A DNA stretch of 64,000 nt, from NCBI GenBank assembly GCA_937929945.1, contig CALFUK010000033.1:1-64000 (forward strand). Direction: 5' to 3'. Numbering within the stretch: position 1 is the first letter of the stretch; every line of letters begins with the position of its first letter. Both the position numbers and the translations under genes were made by a program. Source of the stretch: an uncultured Saprospiraceae bacterium (lineage in GTDB: Bacteria; Bacteroidota; Bacteroidia; Chitinophagales; Saprospiraceae). Shown here in pieces: positions 46,117-55,082 of this stretch. The notes under the pieces are model-generated. The model searched no databases. It saw only the letters and a program-made list of their open reading frames with translations, and was not told the DNA's origin.

Positions 46117-47430
46117 ATGAAAAATTTATATATAATACTGCTGTCATTTGTGCTGATCACAGCATGCGAAAATGACTTGGACCAATTTCCGCCAAACATT
46201 GCAAGCTCAAATTCTTTAACCAGCTATGCAGGTGTACTCAATGCGGCATATTTTTATCAGCATTCAGGAGCGACACCTATGGCAGTCATGGGAGATTTTC
46301 GTGCGGATAATGCACGGATGGAGGAAGAGCCATATCCGTCATTTGATAGATACAATGGTGATTTGGTGGATATGGAAGACCAATTTTTCGGTCCGTTTTA
46401 CTCGGGTTTATACAAGTCCATATTAAGTGCTAACAATGTGATTGATAATTCTACGGATGCTACCGAAGTTGGAGAAGCAAGATTTTTACGGGCTCTGTCA
46501 TATTTTAAGTTAGTTAGAGTATTCGGTGATGTGCCGGTGAATTTATCAGCTTCACCAAGTGTATCTGATGATTCTATCTTAGCGAGACAATCCGCTTCAA
46601 GTGTATATAGCACAGTGATCATTCCAGATCTGGAGGCGGCCATAGCTGCACTAGGCACTGAGATCGTAGGTGGAAGAGCATCTAAACATGCTGCTCAAGG
46701 TATGCTGGGTAAAGTGTACGCGCAGTTAGGTGATTTTGGAAGTGCTGAGTCACAGCTCGCTGCAGTTGTCAATGGAGCAGGCGCTGCTGGAATTAGCTTG
46801 CAAGAAAATTTCGCTGATATTTTTGGAGAAGCTAATGATCTAAATTCGGAAATCATTTATGCCACTCAAATATCAAGTTCTATTTCAGATGAATATGGCT
46901 TTACCGAGTTTTGGTCATGGTCAGGTGGACTTGATACTAAGTCACTCATGCCATTGGATCCAGACTTAGTTGCTGCTTTTGATGCGAGCGAGGGAGATTT
47001 AAGAAGAGATGTCACCATCAATACTGAGACGATGGCTTCACCAAAATTTCCACAAACTGGAGGTCCTGATCATGATTGGATCGAATTGAGATTAGCAGAT
47101 GTCATACTCTTACATGCAGAGGCTCGTAATGAAAATGGTGCATCTCCTGATGAAGTACTTAGTCTATTAGACCCTATCAGGACCAGAGCTGGATTAGCTC
47201 CTTTAGATCCTGCAGTGTTAAATTCACAAGCATTGGTAAGACAGGCTATCCAGGACGAAAGAAGACTTGAGTTAGCTTTTGAAGGTCAGAGATGGTTTGA
47301 TCTGGTCAGAACAGGTACAGTCAATGCTGAGATGGGAGAGTCAATCGGAAGTCAGTATCACCTGTTTCCAGTGCCTATTTCTGAAGTGTTAGCAAGCTCT
47401 GGCGTCATTACACAAAATGAAGGGTACTAA
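46117..47430 (+). CDS. SusD/RagB-type surface glycan-binding lipoprotein
   Basis: A 437-residue lipoprotein (signal MKNLYIILLSFVLITAC). It has the SusD pattern: an N-terminal TPR-rich helical part with EARFLRALSYFKLVRVFGDVP, and the conserved C-terminal QDERRLELAFEGQRWFDLVRTG region. It forms the lid of the SusC barrel and captures the oligosaccharide. A hairpin 38 bases after its stop may reduce transcription of the genes behind. Confidence 0.95.
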   Translation: MKNLYIILLSFVLITACENDLDQFPPNIASSNSLTSYAGVLNAAYFYQHSGATPMAVMGDFRADNARMEEEPYPSFDRYNGDLVDMEDQFFGPFYSGLYKSILSANNVIDNSTDATEVGEARFLRALSYFKLVRVFGDVPVNLSASPSVSDDSILARQSASSVYSTVIIPDLEAAIAALGTEIVGGRASKHAAQGMLGKVYAQLGDFGSAESQLAAVVNGAGAAGISLQENFADIFGEANDLNSEIIYATQISSSISDEYGFTEFWSWSGGLDTKSLMPLDPDLVAAFDASEGDLRRDVTINTETMASPKFPQTGGPDHDWIELRLADVILLHAEARNENGASPDEVLSLLDPIRTRAGLAPLDPAVLNSQALVRQAIQDERRLELAFEGQRWFDLVRTGTVNAEMGESIGSQYHLFPVPISEVLASSGVITQNEGY

Positions 47431-47467
47431 TCAATAATAAAAAATTAGATAGTTTTTTCATGCTTTA

Positions 47468-47496
47468 GTAGGAGAAGCCACATGGTCTTCTCCTAC
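47468..47496 (+). terminator. Hairpin between susD and the transporter gene
   Basis: Perfect 10-bp stem GTAGGAGAAG/CTTCTCCTAC with a 9-base loop. There is no strong T-run after it, so it is more likely a partial terminator or an mRNA-stabilising hairpin that sets susCD expression above the downstream genes. Confidence 0.55.
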
Positions 47497-47519
47497 ACTT
47501 TATAAGGCAAACCAGAAGA

Positions 47520-48791
47520 ATGTCTACGATAACAAAAGAGAAAAATAAAATAGGCAATTTTCTGATTGCACTGGGCCCAGCCTTCATGGCGATCGGCTAT
47601 ACCATCGGTACAGGTAGCGTGACCTCTATGGTCGTAGCAGGCAATAATCATGGGATGAAACTATTGTGGGTCTTAATACTAAGTTGTCTATTCTCTTGGG
47701 TACTCATGGAAGCTTATGGCAGATATACCTTAGTGACAGGACAGACAGCTCTATTTGGTATAAGAAAGAATATCACCGGAGGTAATTTAATTGCTATCCT
47801 CATCATTATAGGTATCACCATTGGTCAGTGGAATTCTTTGATCGGCATTTTAGGAATCTCAGCTAATGCCATGTTTGAAGCGCTCTCACTATTCTTTCCG
47901 GCACTCGTGCCATATAAATACATGACAGTTCTGCTGATCGCCATTGTGATTTTAGCAATCATGTACTTCATACTATGGCAAGGGAAATATAGCATACTGG
48001 AGAAAGTATTAATATTCTTTGTTTCTATTATGGCTATTTCTTTTGTGCTCTCATTATTCTTTGTAGTCCCCAGTCCGAGAGAGATCGCCAGTGGTTTAGT
48101 CCCAACAATTCCACAAGTAGCAGGAGGCAAAATGCTGGTTGCAGCATTCGTCGGGACAACAATGGCAGCTGCCACTTTCTTATCCAGATCGCTTTTTGTC
48201 AAAGGTAAAAATTGGAATGTCGATAATCTCTCTGATCAAAGTAGAGATGCAAAAATAGCAGCTGTGCTCATTTTTGTTATCAGTGGTTCTATCATGGCAA
48301 TTGCAGCTGGCTCACTTCATGGTACAGGCCAAACGATAACCAAGGTATTTGATATGGTCAGTACATTACAACCGATTCTGGGGAATTTTGCTGTCACGGT
48401 ATTCTTATTCGGTATATTGGGTGCTGGTCTATCTTCGGTTTTCCCTATCTTGCTGATAACACCGATCTTAATTGCTGATTATCAATCTGGAGACCTTGAT
48501 TTACAATCAAAGCAGTTTAAGATCATTACTGGTGTCGCGTGCTTGATAGGTCTTACTGTCCCTATCTTCGGAGCCAATCCTATTAATGCTCAAATTTTGA
48601 CTCAAGTTTTTAATGTATTCGTTTTGCCTTTAGTTATTATCTCAATCATTATATTGGTCAATAGGCCCAAGCTGATGGGAAAACATAAAGCTTCTTTATT
48701 TCTTAATACCGGTATGATAACAGCTTTGATTTTTGCCACTGTCATTTCTTATACTGGGATTGTCGCCATTTTAGATTCGCTCAACATTTGA
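47520..48791 (+). CDS. Nramp-family transporter homologue lacking the metal-binding motifs
   Basis: A 423-residue inner membrane protein with about 11 hydrophobic segments. The opening FLIALGPAFMAIGYTIGTGS and the G..LLW pattern place it in the Nramp/NRMT branch of the LeuT-fold transporters. The canonical DPGN of helix 1 is replaced by IGTGS, and the MPHN of helix 6 is replaced by TMAAAT (about 208-215), so it probably does not carry manganese or iron. Its place between susD and the alginate lyase suggests a role in uptake of a uronate or a counter-ion. Only 4 bases separate it from the lyase gene. Confidence 0.8.
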   Translation: MSTITKEKNKIGNFLIALGPAFMAIGYTIGTGSVTSMVVAGNNHGMKLLWVLILSCLFSWVLMEAYGRYTLVTGQTALFGIRKNITGGNLIAILIIIGITIGQWNSLIGILGISANAMFEALSLFFPALVPYKYMTVLLIAIVILAIMYFILWQGKYSILEKVLIFFVSIMAISFVLSLFFVVPSPREIASGLVPTIPQVAGGKMLVAAFVGTTMAAATFLSRSLFVKGKNWNVDNLSDQSRDAKIAAVLIFVISGSIMAIAAGSLHGTGQTITKVFDMVSTLQPILGNFAVTVFLFGILGAGLSSVFPILLITPILIADYQSGDLDLQSKQFKIITGVACLIGLTVPIFGANPINAQILTQVFNVFVLPLVIISIIILVNRPKLMGKHKASLFLNTGMITALIFATVISYTGIVAILDSLNI

Positions 48792-48795
48792 ATCA

Positions 48796-50826
48796 ATGAA
48801 AAGAAAAACTAATAGTTTACTCTCTATACTTGTGATTCTTGTAATCATATGTGCCTGCTCTACCAAGCCGGATAAAATAAATGTACCGACTGATGGCGCT
48901 ACCACTTATGCCAGCGCAATCATGCCCCTATTAAAAGAGTTCAAACTCATTTTAGGCGATGGAACGAATGCGGGCATACCAGAAAATTTTGAAAACAAAG
49001 ACTTCTTTTACACCACCAATGAGGATGGACAAGACTGGGTCGTCTATAAAACACCCAATGCTGGCAATACGCATGGCACATCTAATAATACCAGGACCGA
49101 ATTAGCTCAAACCAAGAAATGGTCACCTATGGCAGGTGGAAAGCTATCAGCGACATGCAAGGTCATGAATGTGTCTCCTACTGGTGATCCACGGGTAGCT
49201 GCATCTTATTCTGTCGTGGTAGGTCAGATACATAGTGCAGACGGTCACGAAAATGAACCGCTGAAAATATTTTACAAAAAATTTCCAGGGCATTCTAAAG
49301 GTTCTGTCTTTTGGAACTACGAGATTAATACTGCGGGTGATGATAATTCTGGAAGATGGGATTATTCTTACCCTGTATGGGGCTATGACTTTTCCGAAGT
49401 CAGTACTGATAAAAATGTATTCCCTGCAGAACCCAAGGATGGTATCGCTTTAGGAGAAGCCTTTAGTTATGAAGTAGAAGTAAAGGATGGTATCATGACT
49501 GTGAATTTCACAAGCGAAGGACACGAGACCAAGTCATTCACAAAAAATCTCATCCAGTCCGAATATGCGACCAAAGCAGATATGCCGCAGCAGGTCAAAG
49601 ACTTATTCGTACCCATAGGCCAGGATGGTGTAGAGCGTGCCAATGCTTATGCAGAGGAAGGACTATTCTTTAAGCAGGGATCCTACAATCAGACTAATGG
49701 TAAAGACCCGATCGTGAATAGAGTATGGTGCGCTGGTGCTGAGACGCATGGTGGAGATCTCAAAAAACAATATGCTGATGGTAACTATGCGGAAGTCTGG
49801 TTTAAGCAGGCAAGTGTAGTGATATCTGATGAAGCCATATCTAACGAAGGCTACTTCTCTGCTAATGATGGCTTAAGTGCGAAAATAGTCTACCCCAGTG
49901 AGGTCATACCATTCATGGATAAATTTAAAATGCTGATGGGTGATGGTGCATCAGTTGATGAATTAGTAGACTTCCAGGATCCAGACTTTTTCTATACTGT
50001 GATCGATGGCACGATGCGCTGGGTCGTCTATAAGACACCTAATGCTGGAGTCACTTCCAAGAACTCAAGCAATACCCGCACAGAGCTACACGAAAAAAGA
50101 GAGTGGACGCCAGAAGAAGGCGGTAAGCTGACTGCTGACTGCAAAGTGATGCATGTATCAACTTCTGGTGATGCCAGAGTCGCCGCTTCTTATTCCGTCG
50201 TCATCGGCCAAATCCACAGCGGCGAGGGCCATGAGAATGAGCCTTGCAAAATATTCTACAAGAAATTCCCAGGTCATACCAAGGGTTCAGTCTTTTGGAA
50301 CTATGAGATCAATACTGCAGGCGATGACAATTCAGGTAGATGGGATTATTCTTATCCAGTATGGGGTCACGATTTTTCAGTTGTCGGTACAGAGCCAGCA
50401 GATTTTCCGCCTGAGCCATCGGACGGCATAGAACTGGGAGAGGAATTCTATTATGAAATCAATGTGCATGAAGGCATCATGTATCTCACTTTCAAAAGCG
50501 AAGGTCATCCGACCAGGACGTTCACAAAGAATTTAATACAATCAGAATATACTTCTAAAGAAGATCTGCCTGAGCAAACCAAAAACTTATTCGTACCAAT
50601 AGGTCAGGATGGTGTCGAACGCCCCCAAGCTTACGCGGGAGAATTAAATTATTTTAAACAAGGTGCCTACAATCAGACCAACGGTAAAAGTCCAGAGTCA
50701 AATATGGTCTGGTGTGCTGGTGCAGAAACCTACGAAGGTGATATTGCAAAACAGTACGCTAATGGTAGCTACGCTGAAGTATGGTTTAAAGACGCATCGG
50801 TAGGCGAAAGCTCCAATCCTAAATAA
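48796..50826 (+). CDS. Tandem-domain PL7 alginate lyase lipoprotein
   Basis: A 676-residue lipoprotein (lipobox Cys21). It carries two complete polysaccharide lyase family 7 domains, roughly residues 35-340 and 363-668. Each has the RTEL motif (Arg100, Arg428), the QIH motif (Gln144-His146, Gln472-His474) and the F-K-Q-G-x-Y-N-Q motif with catalytic Tyr (Tyr297, Tyr625). All offsets are exactly 328, showing a gapless internal duplication. QIH, rather than QVH, is usually linked to activity on G-containing alginate. Several segments are almost identical between domains (KGSVFWNYEINTAGDD). It cleaves alginate by beta-elimination, on the cell surface or in the periplasm. Confidence 0.93.
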   Translation: MKRKTNSLLSILVILVIICACSTKPDKINVPTDGATTYASAIMPLLKEFKLILGDGTNAGIPENFENKDFFYTTNEDGQDWVVYKTPNAGNTHGTSNNTRTELAQTKKWSPMAGGKLSATCKVMNVSPTGDPRVAASYSVVVGQIHSADGHENEPLKIFYKKFPGHSKGSVFWNYEINTAGDDNSGRWDYSYPVWGYDFSEVSTDKNVFPAEPKDGIALGEAFSYEVEVKDGIMTVNFTSEGHETKSFTKNLIQSEYATKADMPQQVKDLFVPIGQDGVERANAYAEEGLFFKQGSYNQTNGKDPIVNRVWCAGAETHGGDLKKQYADGNYAEVWFKQASVVISDEAISNEGYFSANDGLSAKIVYPSEVIPFMDKFKMLMGDGASVDELVDFQDPDFFYTVIDGTMRWVVYKTPNAGVTSKNSSNTRTELHEKREWTPEEGGKLTADCKVMHVSTSGDARVAASYSVVIGQIHSGEGHENEPCKIFYKKFPGHTKGSVFWNYEINTAGDDNSGRWDYSYPVWGHDFSVVGTEPADFPPEPSDGIELGEEFYYEINVHEGIMYLTFKSEGHPTRTFTKNLIQSEYTSKEDLPEQTKNLFVPIGQDGVERPQAYAGELNYFKQGAYNQTNGKSPESNMVWCAGAETYEGDIAKQYANGSYAEVWFKDASVGESSNPK

Positions 50827-50860
50827 TGAACTATTATATATAAAAACTGAAATAGATTAT

Positions 50861-51250
50861 ATGAGTTTACACGAAAACATAAAGCCAACAAAAGAATATT
50901 GGATAAACGCTGACACAGAGTGGGAAGACGTAGGTGGAGGCATCACCAGGCAAATCATGGGCTATGATGATAAGATCATGCTGGTCAAAGCCAAATTCGA
51001 AGTAGGTGCAGTCGGCCAGCTCCACAAACATTATCACTCGCAAGTGACCTACGTAGAAAGTGGCGCATTTGAAATGACGATTGGTGACGATATTCGAATG
51101 ATAAAAAAAGGAGATTCTTACTATATCCCTCCACACGTCATGCATGGATGTGTGTGTAAAGAGCCAGGCATTTTGATCGATGTATTCAGTCCTGCCAGAG
51201 AAGACTTTTTAGGTCATGAGCAATTAGATTTAAAATCATGGCCAAAGTAA
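50861..51250 (+). CDS. kdgF: KdgF-type cupin, unsaturated uronate linearising enzyme
   Basis: A 129-residue cupin. The metal ligands are visible in HKHYHSQVTYVESG (His, His, Gln) and in PHVMHGCV (His). KdgF proteins speed the ring opening of the 4,5-unsaturated monouronates made by alginate and pectin lyases, giving DEH (4-deoxy-L-erythro-5-hexoseulose uronate). It is cytoplasmic. It overlaps the MFS gene by 13 bases, which couples monomer uptake to its conversion. Confidence 0.9.
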   Translation: MSLHENIKPTKEYWINADTEWEDVGGGITRQIMGYDDKIMLVKAKFEVGAVGQLHKHYHSQVTYVESGAFEMTIGDDIRMIKKGDSYYIPPHVMHGCVCKEPGILIDVFSPAREDFLGHEQLDLKSWPK

Positions 51251-52551
51251 CTGCAAAGAAAGTTGGTGGATTAAGATGGTGGGTCATTGGCCTAATTGGA
51301 TTAGCCACTATGATTAATTACATTGATCGCCAAGCCCTAGGCGTATTGTGGCCTGATATAGCAGCAGACCTATATCCAGATGAAGATAGTGACGGCAGAA
51401 AAGCGATCTATGGATGGATCACCGGAAGCTTTATTTTTTTCTATGCGATGGGGCAAGCTTTGTTCGGAAAAATATTTGACTGGATAGGGACCAGATTAGG
51501 CTTTGCCTTATCTATAGGCGTATGGTCTATTGCGACCGCACTTCATGCCTTTGCCAGCGGCGCTTGGTCATTTGCCATTTTTAGATCTATCCTTGGTGTC
51601 GCCGAAGCTGGTAACTGGCCAGGGGCAGCTAAAGGAAATGCCGAGTGGTTTCCGACTCATGAACGAGCATTTGCACAGGGGCTGTTCAACTCGGGAGCAG
51701 CGATCGGTGGCATCATAGCCATTCCAGCTATTGCATTCATGACAATTTATTTTAGTTGGCCAGTGATATTTATTGTGGTCGGTCTTATAGGTCTCCTATG
51801 GTTGATCCCTTGGTTTTTGATCGTCAAAGCACCACCCCAATATCACCCTAACATTACTGAAGCAGAACGCCAGTACATCCTCAGTGGACAAATCTCCAAA
51901 AATGAAGATGAATCTAATGAGGACGAGTATAATCCCACGACAGTGCAATTAATGGCTCACAAAGAGAGCTGGGGTGTCATCTTAGCTTCAGCGGCCATCG
52001 ATCCTATATGGTGGTTATTCATAGTATGGATTCCCATTTATCTCAATGGCGTGTATGGCATGGATGTGAAAACCATTGGCATCTACGGATGGGTGCCCTA
52101 CGTCGGAGCCATGTTTGGTGCATGGTTTGGAGGCTTACTAGCACAAAATAGAATCAAGGCTGGATGGGACGTCAATAAGACGCGTAAGTGGGTCATCACC
52201 CTTGGGTGTTTGATCATGTTTCCTTCCTTCTTTCTATTGATGAATCCTGGATCACCTACGACTGCTGTGATTATTATGGCTGTCATCTTGTTTGGCTTTC
52301 AGACTGCTATCGGCAATGTACAAACACTTCCGAGTGATTTATTCGGTAAGGATTCCGTAGGTACCTTATCAGGTATCGCTGGTATGGCAGCTAAGTTGGG
52401 CGCATTTGGCCTGACAGTCTTGGTGCCTATACTCACGGCAGGAGACAATTACACCCCAGCATTTTATGTGGGAGCAGCGCTGACCGTCATTGCCTTACTT
52501 GCAGTATGGGGACTTATACCAAAAGTTGAAAAAGTACAACCAATATTTTGA
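51238..52551 (+). CDS. MFS transporter, hexuronate/ACS family
   Basis: A 437-residue permease with about 12 transmembrane helices. The first helix carries MINYIDRQALGVLWP, and the following loop shows the MFS A-type motif (GKIFDWIGTRLG), as in ExuT-like anion:cation symporters. In alginate loci such proteins import unsaturated uronate or DEH across the inner membrane; this substrate is inferred. It overlaps kdgF and is 71 bases ahead of the SDR gene. Confidence 0.9.
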   Translation: MAKVTAKKVGGLRWWVIGLIGLATMINYIDRQALGVLWPDIAADLYPDEDSDGRKAIYGWITGSFIFFYAMGQALFGKIFDWIGTRLGFALSIGVWSIATALHAFASGAWSFAIFRSILGVAEAGNWPGAAKGNAEWFPTHERAFAQGLFNSGAAIGGIIAIPAIAFMTIYFSWPVIFIVVGLIGLLWLIPWFLIVKAPPQYHPNITEAERQYILSGQISKNEDESNEDEYNPTTVQLMAHKESWGVILASAAIDPIWWLFIVWIPIYLNGVYGMDVKTIGIYGWVPYVGAMFGAWFGGLLAQNRIKAGWDVNKTRKWVITLGCLIMFPSFFLLMNPGSPTTAVIIMAVILFGFQTAIGNVQTLPSDLFGKDSVGTLSGIAGMAAKLGAFGLTVLVPILTAGDNYTPAFYVGAALTVIALLAVWGLIPKVEKVQPIF

Positions 52552-52622
52552 ATAGAAACTGATACAGAAGTGTAAATATTTAACTTTGAACCTTAAAGAA
52601 AAGAAATACAAAATTTAGAAAT

Positions 52623-53384
52623 ATGAATTTAGAAGGAAAAGTAGCAATTGTAACTGGTGCAACCGGTGGTATCGGATTAGAAGTTGCAAAACAACTAGGT
52701 AAGCATGGATGCACGGTCATTCTAAATGGGAGAAATGATGAAAAAGGGGCTGATGCTCTACAGCAATTAACCGACCAGGGCAGCACTGCAGAGTATCACG
52801 GATTTGATGTCACTGATGAAGCTGAAGTCAGCAAACATATCAAAGCCATTGGTGAAAAATATGGTAAGATAGATGCGCTCGTGAATAATGCTGGTGGACT
52901 GGGTGGTAGATCAAGATTTGAGGAAATGACGACTGAGTTTTACAGATCCGTCTTAGCACTTAATCTAGATTCCGTATTCTTTGCATCTAGAGCAGCTATT
53001 CCGTATCTCAAGAAAGGGACTCACCCGACCATCATCAATTTCACATCTAATGCCGCATGGAATGCGGGAGGACCTGGTGCTGGCATGTATGGCACATCCA
53101 AAGCTGGAGTCCATACCATTACAAGAGCATTAGCAAAAGATTTGGCAGAGTATGGCATTCGAGTTAATGCTGTATCTCCTGGAACCATTGATACTGATTT
53201 TCATATTGGTATCAAATCGACTAAGCCAGAAGTATTCAAGTCTTGGGCTAATAATATCATGTTAGGCAGATTAGGGAAGCCAGAAGATGTAGCAGGTGTT
53301 GTTGCTTTCTTAGTCAGTGGAGAAGCATCATTCATAACTGCAGAGACAATCCAAATAGGTGGCGGACAGGCCTTAGGTATTTAA
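52623..53384 (+). CDS. SDR family oxidoreductase, probable DEH reductase
   Basis: A 253-residue classical short-chain dehydrogenase: TGATGGIG cofactor loop, NNAGG, catalytic Ser in NFTSNAAW, and YGTSK with Tyr and Lys. The ILNGRN after strand 2 has an Arg that suggests NADPH preference. In alginate loci this enzyme reduces DEH to 2-keto-3-deoxygluconate; the role is inferred from position. A TAACTTTG element at 52581-52588 may give it an extra promoter. It is the last intact gene of the locus. Confidence 0.88.
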   Translation: MNLEGKVAIVTGATGGIGLEVAKQLGKHGCTVILNGRNDEKGADALQQLTDQGSTAEYHGFDVTDEAEVSKHIKAIGEKYGKIDALVNNAGGLGGRSRFEEMTTEFYRSVLALNLDSVFFASRAAIPYLKKGTHPTIINFTSNAAWNAGGPGAGMYGTSKAGVHTITRALAKDLAEYGIRVNAVSPGTIDTDFHIGIKSTKPEVFKSWANNIMLGRLGKPEDVAGVVAFLVSGEASFITAETIQIGGGQALGI

Positions 53385-53430
53385 TCGTTAATTAAATTGA
53401 TCAAAACAGAATAATCAATTCAACGGTTAA

Positions 53431-53624
53431 GTAGCAGTGGTTACTGGAGGTGGAAGAGATAGTGGTGGATCAATATTCATCGAGCTTGCTGAAGAAGAAG
53501 CTTAAGTCTTGGTGAATTATAGTACTTCAGAACTGGCTGCTCAGGAAACAATGGATCAAATAAGATCGCAGGAGGTGAAGCGAATGCAGTGAAAGCACAC
53601 TGCTATGGTAAATCACCTCAGTAA
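53431..53624 (+). pseudogene. Decayed second SDR gene fragment
   Basis: The frame from 53431 reads VAVVTGGGRDSGGSIFIELAE, then a stop, then VLVNYSTSELAAQETMDQI, which is the start of an SDR enzyme (cofactor loop and strand 2). A frameshift then moves to AGGEANAVKAHCYG, the usual next segment. It lacks the catalytic part and a start codon. It is clearly a different SDR from the intact one upstream and marks decay at the right edge of the alginate locus. Confidence 0.75.
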
Positions 53625-53706
53625 ACTACGGTGCAGAGTCAATACTTAGCACACGATCAGCAACATCATTTTTTTCTTGGCAAAAGGAGGAAAAATAGCG
53701 GAGCTA

Positions 53707-53747
53707 TTTGAAAATCCCCTCCCAACCGAAGGGGAGGGGTTTTCAAA
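53707..53747. repeat. Long GC-rich hairpin
   Basis: Arms TTTGAAAA-T-CCCCTCCC and GGGAGGGG-TTTTCAAA pair over 16 bases with one bulge around an 8-base loop. Symmetric flanks give T-runs or A-runs on both strands, so it may act as a terminator or be a mobile palindromic repeat. The similar CCCCTTGAAAAGGGG hairpin lies near 63849. Confidence 0.6.
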
Positions 53748-53800
53748 TACTGGAGCGGACGTAAATATTCATAACTTACAGTCAACATCAGACCCAAATT

Positions 53801-53909
53801 AAAGTGTATGGTTTATGCTAACTGTCAGATGAAGTAGTGGCTATTACACATCATGCGCAAAGTAAAGCGTATGTTTTATGCTAACTGTCAGGTGAAGTAG
53901 TGGCTATTA
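53801..53909. repeat. Two direct copies of a 46-bp repeat
   Basis: Copies at 53801-53846 and 53864-53909 differ at four positions and are separated by 17 bases. Both contain TTTATGCTAACTGTCAG and GAAGTAGTGGCTATTA. The region carries no gene. Confidence 0.75.
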
Positions 53910-53984
53910 GAATTTAAGCAATTGACACAGTTATTGAAATGCTTCCGTCCTATCTAGTATTATCGGTTGCTCTTCTTTTATTCA

Positions 53985-55082
53985 TCATGGCGTAAATCTT
54001 TCAAATGTTTCACCATTGAATTTATATACTCCCGTTTCATGTGTGCCAAGCCAAATTTGGTCTTGTTTGTCCTTGTAAATAGAGAACAGTGAGATGTCTT
54101 GACCATTATCTTTTATTGGATAATGAGTAGACTCATTTCCATCATATCTCCATACTCCTCGATTGTATGTTGCCATCCAAATATCACCCTCCTTATCTTT
54201 TATAGCAGACATGAAATAAATATAATCTTTTCCGTCTGCGGATTTAATATCATCAATGCCATTTTCTCTTTCGTATTTGACTAAAACACTTCCATTTTCT
54301 TTTATACTGTCAGGAGAAATGTTGAATCTATAGCGGGTATTACAGAACCAGAATTTACCTTTTTCGTCTTCCAGAATGGAGCGAATACCAAACGAGCCCC
54401 CTTCTGGCGTATTTGTCAAGTGGTCTTCAAATAGCCAACTAAGTGAATTTCCATCATAGCGGCAGACGCCAAAGTTTGATGTACCAAACCACATTTTTCC
54501 TTTACTGTCTTTGTAAATATAATATACATCATATGGACTCCAGGATTTATTTGGAAATCTTGCGAAATACTCGTCAGCCATATAGTGTTTGGGGAATTTA
54601 AGCTGATAAAGGTTTTTTCCGTCATACCGATAAGGTCCTTTATCTCCATTTTTTCCAAGAATACCAAACCATAAATCATCAGTTTGGAGTTTCCAATTAT
54701 CACTTGAAGATTTGCTTGGAATGGCGGTCAACGTCGAAAAAGTATGTCCATCATACTTATTTATACCTTCCATATTTGAAATGTAAATATTTCCTTGTTT
54801 GTCCTCTTGAATGTCTCTGATGCGATTGCTGCTTAATCCATCCTTTGTTGAAAAATTAGTAATTGTCTTTCCGTCATAACAAAATACACCATCTGTGTCA
54901 CTACCATACCAGTAGTCACCGTTTGCAGCTTGAAAAACAATCCAAATACTATTACTGAGTTCTGAAACCGTGTCGCATAAAACAACTATAGAATTGTGGT
55001 TTGCATTGTTAGTGGAATTTTGTCCGTTGCATGAAGTCAATACAATCAAGATGTAAAAACTAAGAAGTGTATTTAATTTCAT
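53985..55082 (-). CDS. Two-component-regulator-type propeller lipoprotein
   Basis: A 365-residue lipoprotein (lipobox VLTSC at about residue 18). The rest is a series of Reg_prop-like blades, each with D..G..W.G....GV..YDG and a Trp or Phe; about seven blades can be traced (YWYGSDTDGVFCYDGKTI, MWFGTSNFGVCRYDGNSL and others). Unlike hybrid regulators it has no Y_Y_Y, histidine kinase or DNA-binding domain. It is an exported sensor-like or binding propeller. The gene is visibly richer in A and T than its neighbours, suggesting recent acquisition. Confidence 0.82.
   Translation of the reverse strand: MKLNTLLSFYILIVLTSCNGQNSTNNANHNSIVVLCDTVSELSNSIWIVFQAANGDYWYGSDTDGVFCYDGKTITNFSTKDGLSSNRIRDIQEDKQGNIYISNMEGINKYDGHTFSTLTAIPSKSSSDNWKLQTDDLWFGILGKNGDKGPYRYDGKNLYQLKFPKHYMADEYFARFPNKSWSPYDVYYIYKDSKGKMWFGTSNFGVCRYDGNSLSWLFEDHLTNTPEGGSFGIRSILEDEKGKFWFCNTRYRFNISPDSIKENGSVLVKYERENGIDDIKSADGKDYIYFMSAIKDKEGDIWMATYNRGVWRYDGNESTHYPIKDNGQDISLFSIYKDKQDQIWLGTHETGVYKFNGETFERFTP

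Noticed and set aside
47468-47496. Full terminator ending the susCD transcript
   Set aside because: The stem is strong but lacks a T-run, and the downstream genes have no clear promoter, so read-through is more likely.
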